This document shows positions 53,527-57,500 of a DNA stretch of 57,500 nt, one piece after another (the stretch's first letter is position 1; every line of letters begins with the position of its first letter). The stretch is taken from NCBI RefSeq assembly GCF_037975245.1, contig NC_092570.1:15130001-15187500 (forward strand), in the 5' to 3' direction. Made by a program: the position numbers and the translations under genes. This DNA comes from Apostichopus japonicus (taxonomy: Eukaryota; Echinodermata; Holothuroidea; Aspidochirotida; Stichopodidae). Below the pieces are notes generated by a model that saw nothing but the letters and a program-made list of their open reading frames with translations, ran no database searches and was not told the DNA's origin.

Positions 53527-54554
53527 TGTAACGCTTTCCGCTTCGGTGGTATGGTGAAGTACCCAGTTGGCAATTGAGGAAGGGGGTTGTAGAAAGAGAC
53601 TCGAGGACACCGTTGAAAAGAAGTACACTAACAGTGCATTAAGAGTTTAAAAAGTATAATTAGGTAAACAATGTACCTGCCGTACATCTTTCGTAAAGCA
53701 TAATAAACAAATAATATATACAGAAAGTAGAACAATAAAACCTAAACACAATAACAAGGGCGTCATACATGAACTAGCCCTAATATGTAAGCTGCCTAGC
53801 AGCGCAGCTAACTAGAGGCGCTGCGTCAAAGACAACGCAGGCACAACGCAGGCTAAACTATAGGTACTGCGTCAAGGGCGACGCAGCGTAAGGACAACGC
53901 AGCGCAGCTAACGATGATATTCGTCAGCCCGCGAACCCTACGCTGCGACGACCTTGCGCAGGCACAAGCAGTTACGCAGCGCAGCTGCAGAATGCATGCA
54001 GGCACAAGCAGTTACGCAGCGCAACTGCTGAGTGCATAACTTGACCCTCTGCACAAGCCAAAAATAATCTAAGTCCCTAAAACAACATACAAATTCGGCA
54101 TAGATTCTGCCTAGCAAATTACACTAAATATATCGCAACTTAATGTCTAAAAACGCTCCTTGCACGACATTATAAATACCCCCGTAACTGTATAGAACCC
54201 TATACACGATTTAATTAACCAATTATGAAAAAGCCAGTGAGATTGACAAGCGCCATAGCCCAATGACAGCCGGTCAACGGTCTCTACAATACTATACGAA
54301 TATGAACTAACCCCGCCCCACTGTCTATGCACCCCTAATAATTTACCGTATACTAAGAACAAAGGAGGCCTTGTCCACCGGACTGTTTACATAAAGCCCC
54401 GGCAGCAAGAACCAACTTCCGCAGCCAGCAATAAGCTGATACTCAAGTTACACAAACTAGAGACCTCCTAGCTGAAACGTTACGTAAGAAACATTTTATA
54501 ACGGTAAATAGAAAATACGTACACACGAGAAAATTAGGTTGTTTTCCCGTAACA
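53527..54554 (-). repeat. 5' LTR
   Basis: 1,028 bp, same ends and length as the other LTR, one difference found by eye (T at 54344). The near-identity points to a recent insertion. In sense orientation U3 is at the high-coordinate end. Confidence 0.97.
54170..54319 (-). promoter_or_regulatory. LTR promoter: GC box, CCAAT box, TATA box
   Basis: In element sense GGGGCGGGG (54319-54311), then ATTGG, an inverted CCAAT box (54264-54260), then TATTTATAA (54178-54170). The order and spacing are those of a TATA-type RNA polymerase II promoter. The start site would be about 54140, giving an RNA leader of roughly 670 bases before gag. The same words occur in the 3' LTR at 45844-45852, 45793-45797 and 45703-45711. 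Confidence 0.6.
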
Positions 54555-54558
54555 ATAC
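54555..54558. repeat. target-site duplication, right copy (ATAC)
   Basis: Matches 45056-45059 on the other side of the element. Confidence 0.8.
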
Positions 54559-55595
54559 ATACCATACGTTCTAACTTTCTGCAGTGTTAAATTGCGTTGA
54601 GCCCAAGCAATACGTATTCTGTTCACAAAAACTTTGATCAAAACTCATTTGAATATTTAAATAATTTAAAATCCTTTAATTTGTAAACGGACCTGGTCTT
54701 TTGTTTTAAAGTTAAACCCTGAATCTAAACCACTTTGAAACTTTGTATTTTGGCAGGGGACTGGGCGGGACAGCGGAGGGGGGGGGGGGCTGTGAAGAGA
54801 AGCATTCTAATGTTTATGATACATGTTTCATGTTGCTATTTTATCCATCCGCGTATCGTACAATGAATTAACATAAAGCACACATCTATCCATGTCATAG
54901 TTTAATGATGAAAGATAGCCATGTTTCCATCTTCTTGGATTTTACTCATGTTGTAAACAAACATTTCCTTTTGTTTATCAATATTTGATCATAAAATGCT
55001 TTTTTCGATTATCATTTCTTCTCTGATGTGCCACAGAAAAGTCAGTTTTCAAAAGTCCTTTTATTGCTCCAAGCATAAAGTATCATAATAATAATAATAA
55101 CAATGATAATAATAAAAATATAATACATTTTGCTGGGACAAGTTTTATATTTATTTATTTCATCTTATCTACATCGTAGATATCTGACATAAAACGTTAG
55201 TATAGTTTTATCAATTTGAATTATCAGTGGATGATCTCGTCTGTGTCTTTTCAAGGAATGCCAAAATAATGATCATAAATAATAATTCTCTTGTCACATT
55301 TCCCCTTAGGCCTAAACGGGTTCTTTGGGTCATAACTTTATTATGATTTGAAATTAAAACATGCTGAAAAGTAAGATTTACATCTAAAACATCTCCTTTC
55401 TTACATTTTTTGAAGCAGGATTTATATCAAAATGGTTAAGATATTGTACTAAAGGTCATATGGTATTATATTAACGGTTAAGACGTAATTTTATAAGCAA
55501 ATGAAACTTTTGCTCGGAATTTCATTGATAACTTTAAAAGTATAACTATAACAACATAATAGTTAGATGATTTCGTGTACTTTAAGTTGTAACTT

Positions 55596-55597
<2 letters not shown>
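54559..55597. other. non-coding, no gene seen
   Basis: Host flank of the retrotransposon, AT-rich, with a G-run near 54777-54789 and an AAT run at 55085-55120. Confidence 0.55.

Positions 55598-55633
<36 letters not shown>
55598..55633. repeat. (AT)n microsatellite
   Basis: Perfect AT run directly abutting the second tRNA-like repeat, mirroring 6992-7029. Confidence 0.95.
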
Positions 55634-55635
<2 letters not shown>

Positions 55636-55857
55636 GAAAACGTAATGAGAAGGAAAATCCAGAACAGTGAAAAACCTTTCAGCCTCCACCCGGATTCGAA
55701 CCCGGCCTCCCGCTTTGTACGCGGACACCCTAACCAACTAGCCATGGACGTTGATTGTATGTCCAGAGGTTCGAAACCGGTAAAGAAGGTCGTAATTTCA
55801 CTGTAGGCGTTTGGCACCTGTATCGAACATATTTTGACATATTTTGCCTTACTCTAG
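55634..55857 (-). mobile_element. tRNA-like SINE-type repeat, copy 2
   Basis: Aligns over its whole length with 7030-7266, with scattered substitutions and small gaps. The tRNA-like part is 55751-55682 on the minus strand, with a TGGCTAGTTGGTTAGGG A box and GGTTCGAATCC B box; U is present at loop position 33 here. The opposite-strand GGTTCGAAACC word is conserved too. An AT run follows 35 bp later, after unique sequence. Confidence 0.7.
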
Positions 55858-55890
55858 AGATCAAACATGATGCTAACCAACTCGAAAATC

Positions 55891-55892
<2 letters not shown>

Positions 55893-55952
<60 letters not shown>
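55893..55952. repeat. (AT)n microsatellite
   Basis: Sixty-bp AT run on the far side of the second tRNA-like repeat. Confidence 0.95.
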
Positions 55953-55955
<3 letters not shown>

Positions 55956-57096
55956 AAATATGCTGAAAAGTTTGATAAGGAATAAAAGTTTGCACTTTGT
56001 ACTCATGTATCATATCAAAAACATAATTAAGATTTTGAAAGAAAAATCTTGTTTATACTATAAACACAAATCCCAGTTATAGGAATGGCTTCATTACCAA
56101 ATCAGCACTTTGATCACAACTTTCTTCCATTCTTGGTAACTAATGTAACTGTCATTGTTTATAATCCCATTAAAAGACATATTTACATACAGACAGACTC
56201 GGTCTTTATTAATTATTGTTTTTCATTTCTCTCTAAAGCAGATTGAGATACGCACACTTCTTTAAATAATACCCATATATGTACTAGTAACACGGAAACG
56301 CGCTTGTTATTGGTGTATATACATATTACATCTTCCACGAGTAACATCATTGACGCGTTGCAACCACGGGTGAGGATGAACTGTGTTGTTGTCCATGATG
56401 AGGAGGGGCTCCAAGAGGAGGAGCAACATTTTCCCTTTGGGAAATATTCTGTATGCTTGTGGAGACGGGGAAGGTGGGGGAGGGGAAGGGGGAACTAATC
56501 TAACGCGCCCTTATGTAACATTCTCAGTCCGGTTTATAGTAACTTTATATTAAAGCTCACTGCGACGTCATCATTCTTCTTAAATCTTTCTCTAAGGACA
56601 CTTAAGAAACATTAAATTTATCACATCAAACAAAAGTGTCTTAAAATTAATTTACTTTTTACATATATGATTAATAGTTTAATACTAAAATTCGTGGATC
56701 TTGGAGTCGAAAGATTTAGAATGGAATAGAATCATTATTATACACGCCAATTAACATCCATTATAGCTGAAATCCATATATAGAATGGTGTCTTAATTTG
56801 ACGCATGGCAAATGTTGGATTTTTTGTTTACCAAATACAAACGGTTGCTATACTACAAACCATCCATGTCTTGTTCTTATACCTCAGATCCTTCTCAAAG
56901 TGTCTTTACATATTTCTGTTGTCTTCTTCCATGTCAACTTCCAAAAGAGACGTGAGATGTAAGAATTATATCGATTCAACTCGAATGAAGATCAGACATT
57001 AAGCTCCCGTTGTCTGAAAAAGTTTTCGCACTGAATATATTATCTGTCTGTGCAGTAATGAAGGACAAGTCACCTAGTACATAGTAACTAGCACTG
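55953..57096. other. non-coding, no gene seen
   Basis: AT-rich, with a G-rich stretch at about 56465-56494 that could form a quadruplex. No exon is recognised. Confidence 0.55.
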
Positions 57097-57409
57097 TAAT
57101 AATAATAATAATATTTGCTTTTTATATAGCGCTTTATACCAGCGATAGGTCTCAAAGCGCTTTACAGACGTAATATTACCCATGGTCAATGATAACCTGT
57201 CCCAGAGACAATCCCTCCAGTCGGCAGCAGTTATATATACTGCGCACAATGACAAGTTACCTCACAGGTACCCATTTAACCCCTGGGTGGAGAGAGGCAA
57301 TTGAGATAAAGCACTTGCCCAAGGACACAACGTAATGAACTAGGCAGGAATCGAACCAGCAATCCTTGGATCACGCTCCGACGCCTTAGCCAATTGGCCA
57401 CCACGCTCT
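57097..57409 (-). mobile_element. tRNA-derived SINE with (ATT)n tail
   Basis: On the minus strand a tRNA-like head (57409 to about 57340) has A box TGGCCAATTGGCT (57400-57388) and B box GGTTCGATTCC (57357-57347). A body of about 230 bp follows, with AAAGCGCT and AGCGCTTT-type words, ending in an ATT trinucleotide tail (57111-57097). Head, body and A/T-rich tail are the usual SINE layout. No target duplication was identified. Confidence 0.75.
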
Positions 57410-57500
57410 GTTAGCTGCTTTCTTCGTGTCCAAAGTAGACTAAGACATTAGTTGTCAAAGCAAACAACAAAAGGAAATTAGCAGTATTGGTTATTTGATT

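Larger units (their letters stand above)
45060..54554 (-). mobile_element. complete Ty3/gypsy LTR retrotransposon with a C2H2 zinc-finger third ORF
   Basis: A 9,495-bp element on the minus strand with all expected parts in order: 5' LTR, tRNA-Leu-like primer site, gag, pol in the -1 frame (protease, RT, RNase H, integrase, hence Ty3/gypsy order), a third ORF, a polypurine tract and 3' LTR. The LTRs differ at one base by eye, no stop interrupts any ORF, and an ATAC target duplication is present. It is therefore young and may still be mobile. It is GC-richer than the host DNA. I do not assign a clade. Confidence 0.97.

Noticed and set aside
54147-54362. 61- to 71-codon frame in both LTRs
   Set aside because: Crosses the promoter region, its length changes with the single LTR substitution, and it lacks domains.

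Overview
The window is metazoan nuclear DNA: AT-rich, very gene-poor, and full of simple repeats, satellites, short interspersed elements and small DNA transposons. The single clear host gene (an aminergic GPCR closest to histamine H2 receptors), the tRNA-derived SINEs and the miniature elements fit a marine invertebrate. A deuterostome such as an echinoderm is a guess; nothing here fixes the species.

Layout. 1-19 kb: non-coding DNA with a hAT-like miniature element with target duplication (694-1023), AT arrays, a tRNA-like repeat between two AT arrays (7030-7266), a G-rich block (8.6 kb), a CRE-like decamer array (10.5 kb) and a decamer satellite (11.8-12.4 kb). 18.3-20.3 kb: a candidate 3' splice site, then an intronless 408-residue GPCR on the plus strand. 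20.4-45 kb: no recognisable gene; a pentamer satellite (23.8-24.3 kb), very long AT arrays (27-29 kb), a terminal-inverted-repeat element with many AACGTT motifs (31.45-31.72 kb), a 9-bp minisatellite, diverged duplications, a possible second hAT-like element (38.6-38.9 kb) and a 20-bp minisatellite with 60-bp higher-order structure (44.2-44.5 kb).

45,060-54,554 on the minus strand is a complete, apparently intact Ty3/gypsy LTR retrotransposon of 9,495 bp. It has two 1,028-bp LTRs with one difference seen by eye, a 4-bp target duplication (ATAC), a tRNA-Leu-like primer binding site, a polypurine tract, gag with a CCHC knuckle, and pol (protease, RT, RNase H, integrase) in the -1 frame behind a slippery site and a perfect 10-bp hairpin. 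Downstream of pol, where env lies in other elements, is a third ORF of 200 codons with two classical C2H2 zinc fingers and a leucine-heptad C terminus. This accessory ORF and a duplicated hairpin/polypurine module near the 3' LTR are the most unusual features. 54.6-57.5 kb: non-coding DNA with a second copy of the AT-flanked tRNA-like repeat and a tRNA-derived SINE at the right edge.

How the parts work together: in the retrotransposon the LTR carries a GC box, a CCAAT box and a TATA box that can drive one genomic RNA. Gag is translated from it, Gag-Pol by -1 frameshifting, and ORF3 needs a spliced or internally initiated RNA. The GPCR has no functional link to its neighbours.
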